DNA of 64,000 nt, from assembly GCA_902729315.2 (NCBI GenBank), contig LR746268.1, positions 927,501-991,500 on the forward strand, in the 5' to 3' direction. Both the position numbers and the translations under genes were made by a program. This document shows positions 40,228 through 51,600 of this stretch, in pieces. This stretch comes from Spirodela intermedia (Eukaryota; Streptophyta; Magnoliopsida; Alismatales; Araceae). Position 1 is the first letter of the stretch. The number at the start of each line of letters is the position of its first letter. A model generated the notes under the pieces. The model made no database searches and was not told the origin of the DNA. It saw only the letters and a program-made list of their open reading frames with translations.

Positions 40228-43200
40228 TCATTCTTCAGCTCCATAGCTCCAAGGGGCCAGCTTACTGACAAGGTGCTCTCCCCATTCATAGACAGAAGCA
40301 AACGGCGTCAAACCAGACAATACAGGCAAGATCAGGACCAGAATAGCATAGAAGGCAGATCTTCGAGCCCAGTAAGGCATCATAACCTTCCCATCTTTGG
40401 AAGATATGGTAACCGGGCCATGGAGGATCTGATAGAGAGAGGAAGGGAAGGCGCTGGCAAGAAAATGAAGCAAGCACAAGGTCTCCCAATACAAAAGCCA
40501 GGTGTATCCACTCCCTCCCAGAGTGTCCACACAGAACTTCCCAGCTGCTCCACAGGCCGTTCCCAGTAGAATGAGGATGAAGGTGACTGGCATGGCGGCT
40601 CCGGCGGCAGAGGAGCGGAGAAAAGCAGAGTAAGCAACCGACAAGATCATGAATAGCCCAAAGGACATGCGGCTTATGACCACCACATGGCACCTCACCG
40701 AGAGCCAGCCTGAGCTGAAGGAGGCCACATTCTTCGGAACCCACCAAGACTTGGTCTCCTGGGAATTAGTTTAAAATAGTTATCTTCCTTCTCCTTGTTT
40801 GGGGGGGGGGGGGAGTAAAGTGGGATGATTGTTGAGTCAAAGGGTTGACCTTGGGTAAAGAGTTGCAGGATGCTGTGGCCTCTGAGATCCTCCTGTAAGA
40901 GAAAGTGTAGGCTCCATACCCGAGAAGACACGACATCAAGATCAGGCCGGCGATGAGAAGATCCAAGCACGTCCTGGCAAGCTCTGCCTGTCTTGTATCT
41001 TTTATCTGGGTCTTCAGCTTCTCTTCTCTGAAGGTTGACTTTGCGATGTTCATCGATATCTTAATCCGCTCCAAGAAACTGGCATGCGAGCTCAGATACA
41101 ACTGGGATCTCTTCAGTTGCAGCTTTTCCATATTCAGACCGATCTCTAATGCCTTGAGGTCATTAGAACGGGCCTGCTCTGCGATGGATCTCTCGAAGGT
41201 GCTCAATGTTGACTGACTGAACCCAGAACCGGGTCCTCGCCGAGAGGGTTGACCCAGCTCCTGATTCAATTCTCTCCAAAGGACAACCTGACTACTGGTT
41301 GGGATCAGATGAGGAGAACTCTCCTCGATAGCTTTGACAGTATTAAGTGATTCCATGTTGCCTCCAGAGGATGAAGCCTCAGAGTGGTCCCTCAGCCATG
41401 GAGCGCAATTGGGCCGGTCTTCAGAGGACTCCTCTTTTATCACTTGCAGCGTCTTCAATGTGCTAGAAAATGACTTTTGAAAATTTCTTATGAAATTGTC
41501 AAATCTTTTGCCATACACCTATTCAACAAATGAAAGATCAGAAGATGAACAAAAGAGGTCCTTTTGATCTTCCAAATGAAGAAATAAACAGCCCACTTAC
41601 ATCCTCCACAGCTTCTTTTACAGCCAAACTGCAGATCTGCAAGAGTTAAGAGCAATTATGGGAAGAACATCGCAATTCATGGAGAAGAACCATGAGGGAA
41701 TCCATTGGAGAACAAGTAAGAGGCGTACTGTTGAAAGACGGTCTGTATGGATCCTTTCTCCACCGGCGTTCTTCCCTCCCAACACCTGGATCAACAAAGA
41801 AACCCACCGTCAACAAGCCAATCCCTCCGAAAATTATAAGATAAAAGCTTGAGATGAGGATAAAAGGAAACAAAATTCTAAACGAATTGCAAGCATTTAT
41901 GATCAACACCCCACCGTAAAAAATATACCAAAGTTAAGCCAACTGATGAATATGATGCCATAGATTAGACGAGCAGGGGAGACATAATATTGCTCAGTTT
42001 TTCTGTTGATATGAAATATTATAATGCAGGTAGAACAATTGGTACCCTTTTCGTTGCCCAAAATATGTGAATAATAATAATAATAATAATAATGGCCTGC
42101 TCTCCGATTTTTCTTCTTGAAGATGATCACGATCCACATTTATAATTCTAGAGCGAGCGACGTAAAAGGAAGAAAAATAGCATTAACAAGAAAAATACAG
42201 AAAAAAAACACACGAAAAACCTCTCAACATTTAACAAGAAGGAACATAAAAAATAGATAAATAATAAAAATTCAAGAAGAGCAAGTTGTGTCTGTTCTTG
42301 ATCACGTTTTGCAGTGAAGCGAGGACATCTATTATTTTCATAGTTATTATTCACCAGTTTCATGGGTAAATTTTTACTTGCAGCTCAATCGTATCCAGGA
42401 TGAAAATGAAAGATTTCTTTCCTAGAAAGACATAGCATGGTTACTTTCACATACTCTTTCTTTACAAAATGATGAACAATGCTATATAAACCCATTTTAT
42501 AAACCCATAGAATAATGAATAAGTGTTAAGCTCCAACTTAATCCAGCATAGTAATGCTTGCTAGGTTTTTCTACGGGTTCTTCAAGAGAAAGGAAATTCT
42601 AAGGATTAAGAGATAAATAAGTTTCACATTTATGTTATTGACTGGTAAGTCATCTCCATCAACGACACTGAATCGCTTGAGTTAGAAGAGTTTAAAAAAT
42701 ATACCACAAGATTATCAAGTTTTTATATAAAAAAAAGGAAGCAATATAGGATTATAACAAGGTTATTCCACAGTTTCTCTCTCCTCTGTTTCTCTGTCTC
42801 TTGTTCAGGCTCCATTCATCCTCTCTCTCTCTCTCACCCACTCTATCTCTGTCCATTTATCTATCTATCCGTCAGTTTCTCTCCTTCCATCTCATGGCGA
42901 GAGAGGGTTTTAAAGTAAAAATCCCATTACAGAAGAGTTTATCCCTTATTTTTTCACCCAAAAAATAGATTTTAGAGATAACAAATAAAAATAATTCCGG
43001 TTCGCAAAATCGCATAATTTTTTTTTACAATAAATGAAAATAAAGATCGTAAGATCGATACATGAAAGGAAAGAACGGAAGCCACCTTCTGTATTATTCC
43101 TTCCATTTTCACCCAAAAAATAAGTTTTTAGAGAGATCGAATAAAAGTAATTCTGGTTCACACAACCGCAGAAGATTTTAAAAAATAAATGCAAATAAAG

Positions 43201-43749
43201 ACCGCATGATCAGTACATGAATCGAAAGAACGGAGGGTAAAAGGAGATTTGAGCTCGTGCCCAGAAAATTTGACGCTCTTGCATGAGAGATCAGCAGCAA
43301 AAAGATTCGGTAATTGTGAAGGATCGCCCCAAGAAACCCATCAGAGAATCTAAATCTTTAAGCAATCGACTAACCTGGGCAACGACCGCCGCAAAGGACA
43401 TGCCGAGAGGGAGAGCGATGTCCCTGAAATCGGTCCCCCCATGGCGCCCGCCGCCTAGGGTAGGCGCTGACCACTCCCCCACCCGCCGCCGCCGCCGCCA
43501 CCGCCACCGCCGCTGCCTCAGGTGCAATCCAACTCCCCTCTTCTGCCAAGAAGAAGAGGGCGAGAAAGAAGATGAAGCAGGAACAGAGAGGGAAGAAGAT
43601 CCCTCCGCCACCAATGCGCCGCCACAGACGCCCTCGCCCTCCTCAGGCCAGTCGCCGGAGGAAGAAGCCTCCATGGAGAAGTGGACGGACATGGGACTTC
43701 CCTCCTCTTGAAAGAAAGCTTCGGGCTTTCGGAGCTCGCTTGCCTCCAT
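40228..43749 (-). CDS. CPR5: CPR5, membrane nucleoporin and immunity/senescence regulator
   Basis: In Arabidopsis CPR5 is a transmembrane nucleoporin that restrains effector-triggered immunity and affects senescence, trichomes and cell-cycle genes. Exons 43749-43375, 41785-41729, 41636-41601, 41518-40850 and 40758-40228 join in frame to 555 codons plus stop (Arabidopsis 564). Diagnostic stretches: ALPLGMSFAAVVAQV, FDNFIRNFQKSFSSTLKTL, ARSNDLKALEIGLN, a coiled-coil-like REEKLKTQIKDTRQAEL, WWVPKNVASFSSGW, GKFCVDTLGGSGYTWLLYWE, MMPYWARRSAFYAILVLILP and PFASVYEW. One hydrophobic helix lies at about 340-363, and several more follow in the last exon, consistent with the five C-terminal membrane helices of the family. 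The N-terminus is Ser/Arg-rich with a basic patch, a likely nuclear signal. Two exons are tiny (57 and 36 nt). It is divergent from the PHD gene. Confidence 0.95.
40801..40813. repeat. Poly(G) tract in CPR5 intron 4
   Basis: Thirteen or so consecutive G on the plus strand (C on the transcript), inside the short intron 40759-40849. A similar G run lies at about 26090-26101 in an ORRM1 intron. Confidence 0.9.
41925..42330 (-). mobile_element. Fragment related to the 32.7-32.95 kb LINE-associated repeat, in CPR5 intron 1
   Basis: The stretch shares 'aagttaagccaactgatgaa', 'gagcagg..agaca', 'attataatgc', 'aaaaatacagaaaaaaaac', 'cctctcaacattta..aagaagg' and 'caagaagagcaagtt' with 32690-32950 in the same order and orientation. 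It is interrupted by about 120 bp including (AAT)n at 42072-42094. The shared order shows a dispersed repeat. Calling it a LINE 3' end rests on its position next to the zinc-knuckle remnant in the other copy. Confidence 0.6.
42950..43235. repeat. Tandem duplication of a ~158-bp unit in CPR5 intron 1
   Basis: Copies begin at about 42951 and 43109 with ttttcacccaaaaaata. They share 'ttttagaga', 'aataaaa(a/g)taattc(c/t)ggttc(g/a)ca', 'aaataaagatcg / aaataaagaccg' and 'tacatgaa..gaaagaacgg'. They precede exon 1 of CPR5 on the transcript's intron side. Confidence 0.85.
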
Positions 43750-44731
43750 AGCTCCTAAACCCCCTTCCCGAATAATTTATTACCCTTGACAAGAAAGATC
43801 CTCTCTTTTGATCGGAAGAGCAAGAAAAGGGATTTTCAGCTTCTTCAATGATCTTCAAGACCCAAAACGCAGAAGACAAAGGTCACTCTCAGAAGCTTTC
43901 CAAAACAAAGGGAAAAGGGTGAAGATATGAAGAAAAACAATTTTATTTCCCTGAAAATGGGCGGAAGTTTTTTTCTGAAAAATGAAATACCCTTTTTTGT
44001 GAAGAAAATAATCCATTTATCTCGATTATAGGCGATAACAATGAGAAAATAGGCAAACCAAAGGGTCTGTTGAAAAAGCTCTTGACTTTCTTGGTATCCA
44101 GATGTAGAGAAGAAAGAATTTAATAAACTTGACAAACCAAGAGAAGTTCAGGAGTTCAATAACCTTATTATATTCAGATATTCGACATGTAATATAAATT
44201 TTCATGATTATCCCAAACAATTCCAATGCGATGTATTCAATCAATTACCAAGAATAACTTAATTACTCAACGTCTAAATTACTTCAATTATGAAATAATG
44301 GGTCGAATATCTCATTCAGTTTATTAAATAAAAAAATAACAGGATCATTTTAATACAGTAATTTAGAGATTTTTGGGTGCAATCCAGTTGATATTTTTGA
44401 AGTAAATAATTTCTTTATTTATTCACGTGTCAAACATAGTTATTCAACTAATAATATCTGTTGTTTATAGGCTCATTATTTTGGAGCGTTGAATTTTTTT
44501 ATGGTTACTCGATATAAAAAAATGTATTTTAATGGATATATAAATAAATATCATATTTAGGTTATTTGCTATCGACGGTATTAATCAAGAAAAAACTTGC
44601 CGAGCTGTAAAATAAGGGGGGCGTCAGAGTCAAAATTTGAGGGCATAAAGGTAATACTCGATCATCATGAGTCTCGGATTCATCCGGCGCGTGTGGGCCG
44701 CATCATAGGACAAGATCTCCTGCAGTGCTCT

Positions 44732-44960
44732 GCCACGTGTCATGTTAGCTTAGGTGGCACCCGTCGGCCAACAACACAAATGGCTTATGCTTAACGCGTA
44801 ATGATAGTTTGAGATAAGGCCATGCCACGTCATTGGATCACGATATTTTATACCGTTCCCGAATCTCTCGGCGAAGATTTTGGAATGTTCCCGCTTCTTT
44901 TCTCATCTTCCCGCCACTCGCTTGGTTTTCGCTTAATGCAATGCCACGTCAGTCACGTGC
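44732..44960 (+). promoter_or_regulatory. Cluster of G-box/ACGT-core motifs
   Basis: GCCACGTGTC (44732-44741, a full G-box/ABRE-like site), TGCCACGTCA (44824-44833), TGCCACGTCA (44942-44951) and TCACGTGC (44953-44960) occur within 230 bp. ACGT-core motifs bind bZIP and bHLH factors (ABA, light, stress). The motifs are seen; regulation of either neighbour is inferred. Confidence 0.6.
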
Positions 44961-45465
44961 TCCCTCGGCGGCCTCTCTCTCTTTTCCTCGTTCTTAAACT
45001 GTTCCGCATCGCCCGTTTCGCCGTCTCTGGCTTTCAACGGAGAATCGGGATAATCAGGACCGTTCGATGGAGGATGAGGTTAATATATGACCCCTGTGAA
45101 GGGACAAGTGATCGTTCTCCCGGTCCAAAAGCGTTCCAAAGACGCGCACGGAGGTTAGCCCCCTCTTTTTGTCTATTTTTTTATTCCTTTTTTAAAAACA
45201 GGTCGGTGCCGCGAATGCCCGAGTATGCGGTAATTTTACCGCATCAGATCCCGTGCATCGACGGACCACCCCATTCCCCCTCTCCTTTCTTTCTCTCTCT
45301 CTCTCTGGATCTCTGTGTCGGTGTCGCAGGGCTTTTATCACAGTGAAGAGGGGTAGGGCAGCGGAGACTACGAGGGGGAGTTTCTCTCTCTAGATCGGGA
45401 AACCGCCATAATTGGGGAAAATAGTAAAGAAGAAAAAAGAAAAGATTTGGAAGAACAGGAACGAG

Positions 45466-45651
45466 CCCTAACCCTAGGAGAGGCTGAGGGAGAACCTGCA
45501 GGAGGCTCTGCGAGGAGTTCGGTGGAGATCCCGCACGAGGGAGCCACCAGATCTTGAGGAGGAGTACGGTGTGTACAGAGGTGCGTGTTGGTGCTGGGGA
45601 AGGGGGGTGGGGATTGGAACGGGGTTTCTGCTGCTTTAGGGTTAGGGTTTT
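45466..45651 (+). promoter_or_regulatory. Two telo-box-like motifs in the PHD-gene leader
   Basis: CCCTAACCCTA at 45466-45476 and TTTAGGGTTAGGGTTTT at 45635-45651 match the plant telomere repeat and lie 40-220 bp upstream of the PHD-gene ATG. Telo-boxes are known in promoters of growth-related genes and as binding sites for telomere-repeat-binding factors that recruit Polycomb. Confidence 0.6.
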
Positions 45652-45688
45652 CTGTCATGGACGTTGGCCACACAAGGCGGTGGGGGAG

Positions 45689-48600
45689 ATGAGCAGCGGG
45701 CGATGCTACCGGCGGAAGATGATGGGGAGGGGGGCGGAGGGGGGGTGCGGGACAGAAGAGAAGCCCTGCCCCGTGTCGAGGGCGTCCTCGAATGCCGCGG
45801 CGAGCACGGCCACCAGGGTGGGAGGAGTCAACGTCTACGTGCAGGCTAGGAAAGCGCTCTGCGAGCACTCTCCCTTCGACGAACCGGAGGAGCTCGCAAG
45901 GGTTTCGACGTTGCCGGTCGGATTGGCGACGTCCCTGTTCAAGAGCTCGGATGGCCGCAGGAAGCACAAGAAGTTGCATTCGGATTCCGTCAAGAAGGTC
46001 CCCTCAGCGCAGCAGGCGCCGGAGGTGTGGAGCCTGTGGACTGAAACTGAGGAATACTTCCGGCCTATCACCTTGGCCGATGTTGACAAGTTGGCGGTTA
46101 ATTGGCAGTTTGGTGGGTCCTCTCCGCATAGTTGCTTCACCATGCCGATTTCTCGGAGTTTGCCAAAGCAGGAGCTCCAAAGAGCAATAATCGCTCCTGC
46201 ACCTGTGTGTGCTGCTAATGGTACAGAGACGGCGGCCGTGGTGAGGGAAAAATTGGATGCCGACTATCAAGAAGAGCCCCAGCGGGTGCAAGAAACTATG
46301 GTCAACATGGTCAAGATTGAAAGTACCGCTGGTGGCGTGTCAGCAGAGAAAGATGGGGATTTGGGGGTTGATACTTCCATTAATTGGATCTTGGGTTCCA
46401 AACATAGGACACTCCTTGGTTCAGAGGGGCGCCCTAACAAGAAACGGAAACTTATTGGCGGTGATTCAGGGCTAAGAAGATTGCTGCTACTTCCAAATGC
46501 ACAGGCAGAAGACCTGAGAATCTGTGATTACTGTTGTTTAGGGGACAATAGTGATGGACTGAATAGACTACTACAGTGCAATTCCTGTAAGGTTTCGGTG
46601 CACATGAAGTGCTATGGTGTGCTGGATGCTCCTCAGGGTACATGGTTATGCTCATGGTGCAGACAATCCGAGGCAACAAATAATGAGAACAAGGATGGTG
46701 ACGGGCCTTGCTTGCTTTGTCCAAAGAGGGGCGGTGCTCTAAAAATGGTGGGGACAAACATAGATCAGAGTGGGCGTACCTTGAAATTTGCACACCTATT
46801 CTGCAGTCTTTGGATGCCTGAGGTTAGTATTGGTAATATTGAGACAATGGAACCAATTATGAATACAGAAGGAGTTCACGAGACAAGGAAAAGACTGATA
46901 TGCAGTATATGTAAGGTGAAGCAGGGTGCCTGCATACGGTGTAGCCATGGTATGGCTTTCTGCCTGTATATGTTTGGTGCTTGATAGAAGTTGATGTAAA
47001 AAATTATAGTCGCTTACATTAATTCTTCGTCTGTATTCTAAAATATCTTAGTATATAGCATGGCATAATGTCTCTTTTTCTGTTTGTTTGTTTAACAAGG
47101 TATGTTGCTATAAGGGGTTTAGTATTCTCACCCTGGGTTTTAGTTCTGTCTAATGGTCACGAATATTGCTATTTTGATATGGAAGCTATTTATATTCCTA
47201 TCGTGAGAGATACCTTTAGATAATATACCCATAGAGAACGGGAATTGCTTTGGAAGTTATCATTATATACCCCGGGAAACTGGTGCTTCTACGTTGGAGA
47301 AATGGGTATTCAGGTTATTTGAACCTATTTGTTAAGCGGGAGAACTGAAGTAAATTTATGAAAAATAGAGATAAACCAATTTTGAATCAGGAAGTGGTGG
47401 AAAATTCTTAATGACAGTCTCTGAATTAGGCGAAAAGAAAAGATAGCTTTTACTTTGTTGACTTCAAACTTAAGTAATTCCAACGTTTTACCTAGTAGGG
47501 AGCCGTCAAATTACAACATTTTTGGCTTTGTAATTTATTTATTCTCTCTTTTTATTATTATAGAATGTTGAAAATTTAAACGTGACTGCAGTTGTGGTAC
47601 CGAAAAGAAACTTCTGTTAAGAAATGATAGTCCTGTGTGGAACATGTTGGCAATGATAGTAAGAGGCGAAAGTGGAGTGAAAAAAATCGGCTGCTCGGAT
47701 AACATAAAATTTGGCCTCAGAGAATAAAATATAAATTTTGGCAATGAAAGTTCGTGCTTCACATTTTATCTAAGATTCCTAGCTATTGTCTTCTTTCTGC
47801 TGTCAGAAACGGTAGATGCGGATGTGATTAAGGCGGAGAATAGAGTGAGTCAACAGTAATAGAAATGAACAAAGGAGAAGAAAAAGTTCTTCTTATTTTC
47901 CTCCTATTTGTCATGATGTTCTATTCCTGGAAGATTGATCTTCTACATCTACCTCCTACTTTTGATCTGAAAAGTCGCATTATTGGTCAAAGGCTAGGTT
48001 TATAATAATCGAGGCCCAGATCAGTATGATCGTCTGTTTGCTTTGGGCCAATGACAGGTTTCCAGCATTTCCCCTTTTTCGTTTGTAGGGAGTCCAATGT
48101 TCCATTGATATTTTTGATTTGAAGAGTGATATGTGGTTTTACGATTTGTTAAAATTCCTTTTCTGAAGAGTGTGTGAGTCAAAAATATTCGTTTGATTAA
48201 TCTAAAAATTTTCTAGGTGTCCGTTCTCTTGGTTTTGTCTTCAGTTGAGTTGTTATTGGAGTGTTTATGTGGATTTGGTGAAGTCCAATGAATCATTGAA
48301 TTTCATATTCAGTAATGTCTTTTTTAACGCTAATGTTCCGTTTCGTCACTTTTTAGCCCACTCTAATGGCGTTAGATACGGAGTAGGGTTTAAATTATAT
48401 TACGAAGAGTTCATTATTCTTGCCATCCATGCTACAAAACTCTCCATCATGGGAAAGGTGGACGCAGACATTTTTTATCCTTTGTTTTAAGACGATTTTC
48501 CTCTTTCTATGTTATTATTTTTCCTTCAAATCCCTCCCATAATGGGAGATGTTCGTCAAGATTTTTCAATTGTTCAAAGCAAGTGTGTTTTCTTGGAGCC

Positions 48601-51600
48601 CAAAAAGATGTTATTGATTGTGCCTTGTGGCATGCGGGATCATTAATTTGTTGGCGTCAGATTGTTTATAGTGTCGTGCATTTCCAAGTTGGTAATCATT
48701 AAAAAGAAACTATTGCTATTTTCAATTGTTGAAAACTATTTATCAGTTTCAATCAGCATTTGGCATGTTTGGACTGGAGGGAGAGTCTATTACATGCTAT
48801 TTTCTATTCTATCTAGAGGAACATAAATTATTGCAAGTTCGGGTATAAATAGAAAATGTACGATAAATTATCTGCGTGGTTTTATTGTATGGGTCTAAAT
48901 ATTCTAGCTCAGTGAAAATGGGAGATATCATTTGAGCTCGCCTGGTGAACTTTGTCAAGCACAGCAATAACTTGTGCCTATAGGCTAGATCTGTCTTTTT
49001 TTCCAGGTTGTGATTGTATTTACTGATGTTATTTTGTCTACTTTGATACGAGCAGCTTGATTTTCTTGCATGATTCAGCTTTTTCATATGGCGGTAAATG
49101 ATACAGTTACATTAGTATGCCAATGTATTTTTAGTTTAGGGGTATTGCGACTTTTTTCTCATTTTATCATGTACCTTTCATGATGCCAATAGTTTCTTTA
49201 TGCTTTCAGGAGCATGTCGAACATCTTTCCATCCAGTCTGTGCAAGGGATGCAAAACTACGGATGGAAATTTGGGGAAAGGGTTGTGATGATGTAAGCTC
49301 TTTCTTCCAATACTCACCTCTTCATCTTTCACCAATGGAGGTTGTCCATCAGTTTAAGTTGAACTTGGCCTTATATGCAGGTTGAATTGCTTGTTTTTTG
49401 TGCGAGGCACTCCAGTCTTCATGATGGTTTTGCTGTTCAAAATTCTGAAAATTTATCTGGAACTGATCTCGATTGTTCTTTGGCGTCCAATTTGTTGTCT
49501 GTGCCTTCAATGAACAAAGTCCAAAAGATAAGAATCACTTGCAAAGACAGAGACAAAAGTTCAGGACGAGAAAATTCAAGTTTTCAATCAGTGACCGATA
49601 ATGAGGTTGCTTCAGAGCAGGACTCGACAATCAGAGTTAAATCCAACAGTAGCAATTCCTCGTTAAGTGAGATGACATTAACTAATGAACAGTCTTGTGA
49701 TATGGATAATGGGTCATCAGATATCAATGATCTTGTGATGATTCTCAAGAAGGTAATCTTGAAAGGCTCCCTTTCATTTTCATACTTTTTACTAGTAAAC
49801 GGCAGCATAAAAGTGAATGTCTCAATGAGTTGTTTTTTTCCCTTGCAATATATTTTTATTTTATTGGCAGTTGTCAGATCGAGGGAAAATAAGAGTGGCT
49901 GATGTTGCCTTGGAGATGGGAATTCCATTTGATTCACTGGACTCAGTTCTAGCGGTAGATGCTTATGTATCACTTTTTGTCTGTTCTGACCTTTATTAAG
50001 ATGTTTATTTCTCAATTTTTTTATTCTTTATCTGCAGGGTCAAACTTCTTCTATTTCATCTGAATTGAAGTTGAAAGTAGTTAGATGGTTTCAAGATTAT
50101 GTTCACTTGGGTGGCCCCTTGAGACATTTGAACTCTGCTAATGGAGGCAGATTGTCATCAAGTGCAACAGAAGAAAGGGATTGTGGACCAGAAACTGCAA
50201 AAGTTGGGGACTCTGGGGCACTTGGTTCTGTACTTGTTAAGTCGCTACCATCACGAAGAAGGACAAAAAGTGACGTTAGGGTTCTGAACGATAATAAAGT
50301 AGTATGCCCCACTGGGGATACATTTATCAATGAAAGTTGTAATGTCAAAATGTTCAATGCCGCTACTAGCATTGACAAGGAAGATGCAGGAGATGCTGCC
50401 TACTGTGCACCTCCTTTTCATGAAACGGATTATTCCAGTAAAGTGAGAGAGATTTTGAAAAAGGTTGTTTTCTCATTTAATGCCTTCATTTGCTATTTTC
50501 ATGAATATTTAAAGATATTAAATGTCTTCTAAGGATTTTCTTTTCAAACTGGAATACTTTCGACTTCTGATGGTGAATGATAATAATGACATTGTAATTT
50601 ATGTTGGGTTTATTCGAACTTATTCATCATAGTTATTAGTTCATTATTACGGAAAAATAATCTTCAATATTATGTGTCCTTGCATTTTTTTAAATTGTTT
50701 TCTTTGTTTACTATTTTCATCAAATCACTTTAAATGTATTGTTGTCTCCGCCTCTGTGACATTTGTGACTGTGTAATAAGCATCAAGAGGGATTAATCTG
50801 ATCTAATCAGAATCAGAAATCATATCAGGCTAATTGGTCTATGTAAGGGACGGGAAAGCAAGGTTCAAGAAATGAAAACTGTTAGATTTTGAAGCTCTTA
50901 TGTCATATATGTTATATTTATTGAAACAGTTCGGGTTCTTTTAGCTGTAGAACATAAAGAGCTGTTGGTGCCATCTCATTCCTTTATTTCTTCATATTGG
51001 TTGGCAATGTACGACAATCTTTTCTTCATTAATTTTCTCTACAGATAAGTTCTTAAAAGGCTTGGGTTTCTCCTGTGTATCATTTATGGGCGTTTGGCTT
51101 ATAACGTTTTAAACTTCCCTAACTTTGCAGTGTTTATGATTAACGTTTCTTGAAAAAAATTAATTTGGTCGAATCGATATTTCCTTCCAAGGGGTGAAGC
51201 TTAACGTCTTCATCATTAACATAGTCATTTGTAAGCTAAACTTTTCAGTTATTCTTCGTTTTGCACATGGAGAATATATTTATCTGTTAATCTTTGTTCT
51301 TCAGATGGAAGAGGGAGCTTCTTGGTGTTCAGAAGTCAATTCTTCGGTTCAGCAGCCTCAACAATCCAATGGTAATCTTTGCTCGTTTTTTCTTTACTAA
51401 GGAACTCGTTCTATCATTTGAATCAGTAAAGATTCCAAGCTTCTGAGAGCACGTCCAAGTCGTCCTTACTTAACAAGAAGCATGCAAATCACTGTTGATA
51501 CCTGAGATCCGGTCTCTTGGTTTATGACTATAAAAATCCTAACCTTGTTGCAGTCAAAACATGACATATAATCTCGACTTTCTGCTTGGTGCTTTCTGTT

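Larger units (their letters stand above)
43750..45688. promoter_or_regulatory. Shared divergent promoter region of CPR5 and the PHD gene
   Basis: This is 1.9 kb between two divergent start codons. The left half is AT-rich and featureless. The right half (about 44600-45688) is GC-richer and carries several ACGT-core motifs and two telo-box-like sequences, listed separately. A 174-codon frame at 44822-45346 has no recognisable family. The PHD gene leader probably begins near the CT-rich stretch at 45282-45310. Confidence 0.5.

Noticed and set aside
43283-43711. 142-codon plus-strand frame
   Set aside because: Antisense shadow of CPR5 exon 1.
44822-45346. 174-codon plus-strand frame between CPR5 and the PHD gene
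   Set aside because: No family match and it overlaps the G-box cluster and probable promoter; composition is not coding-like.
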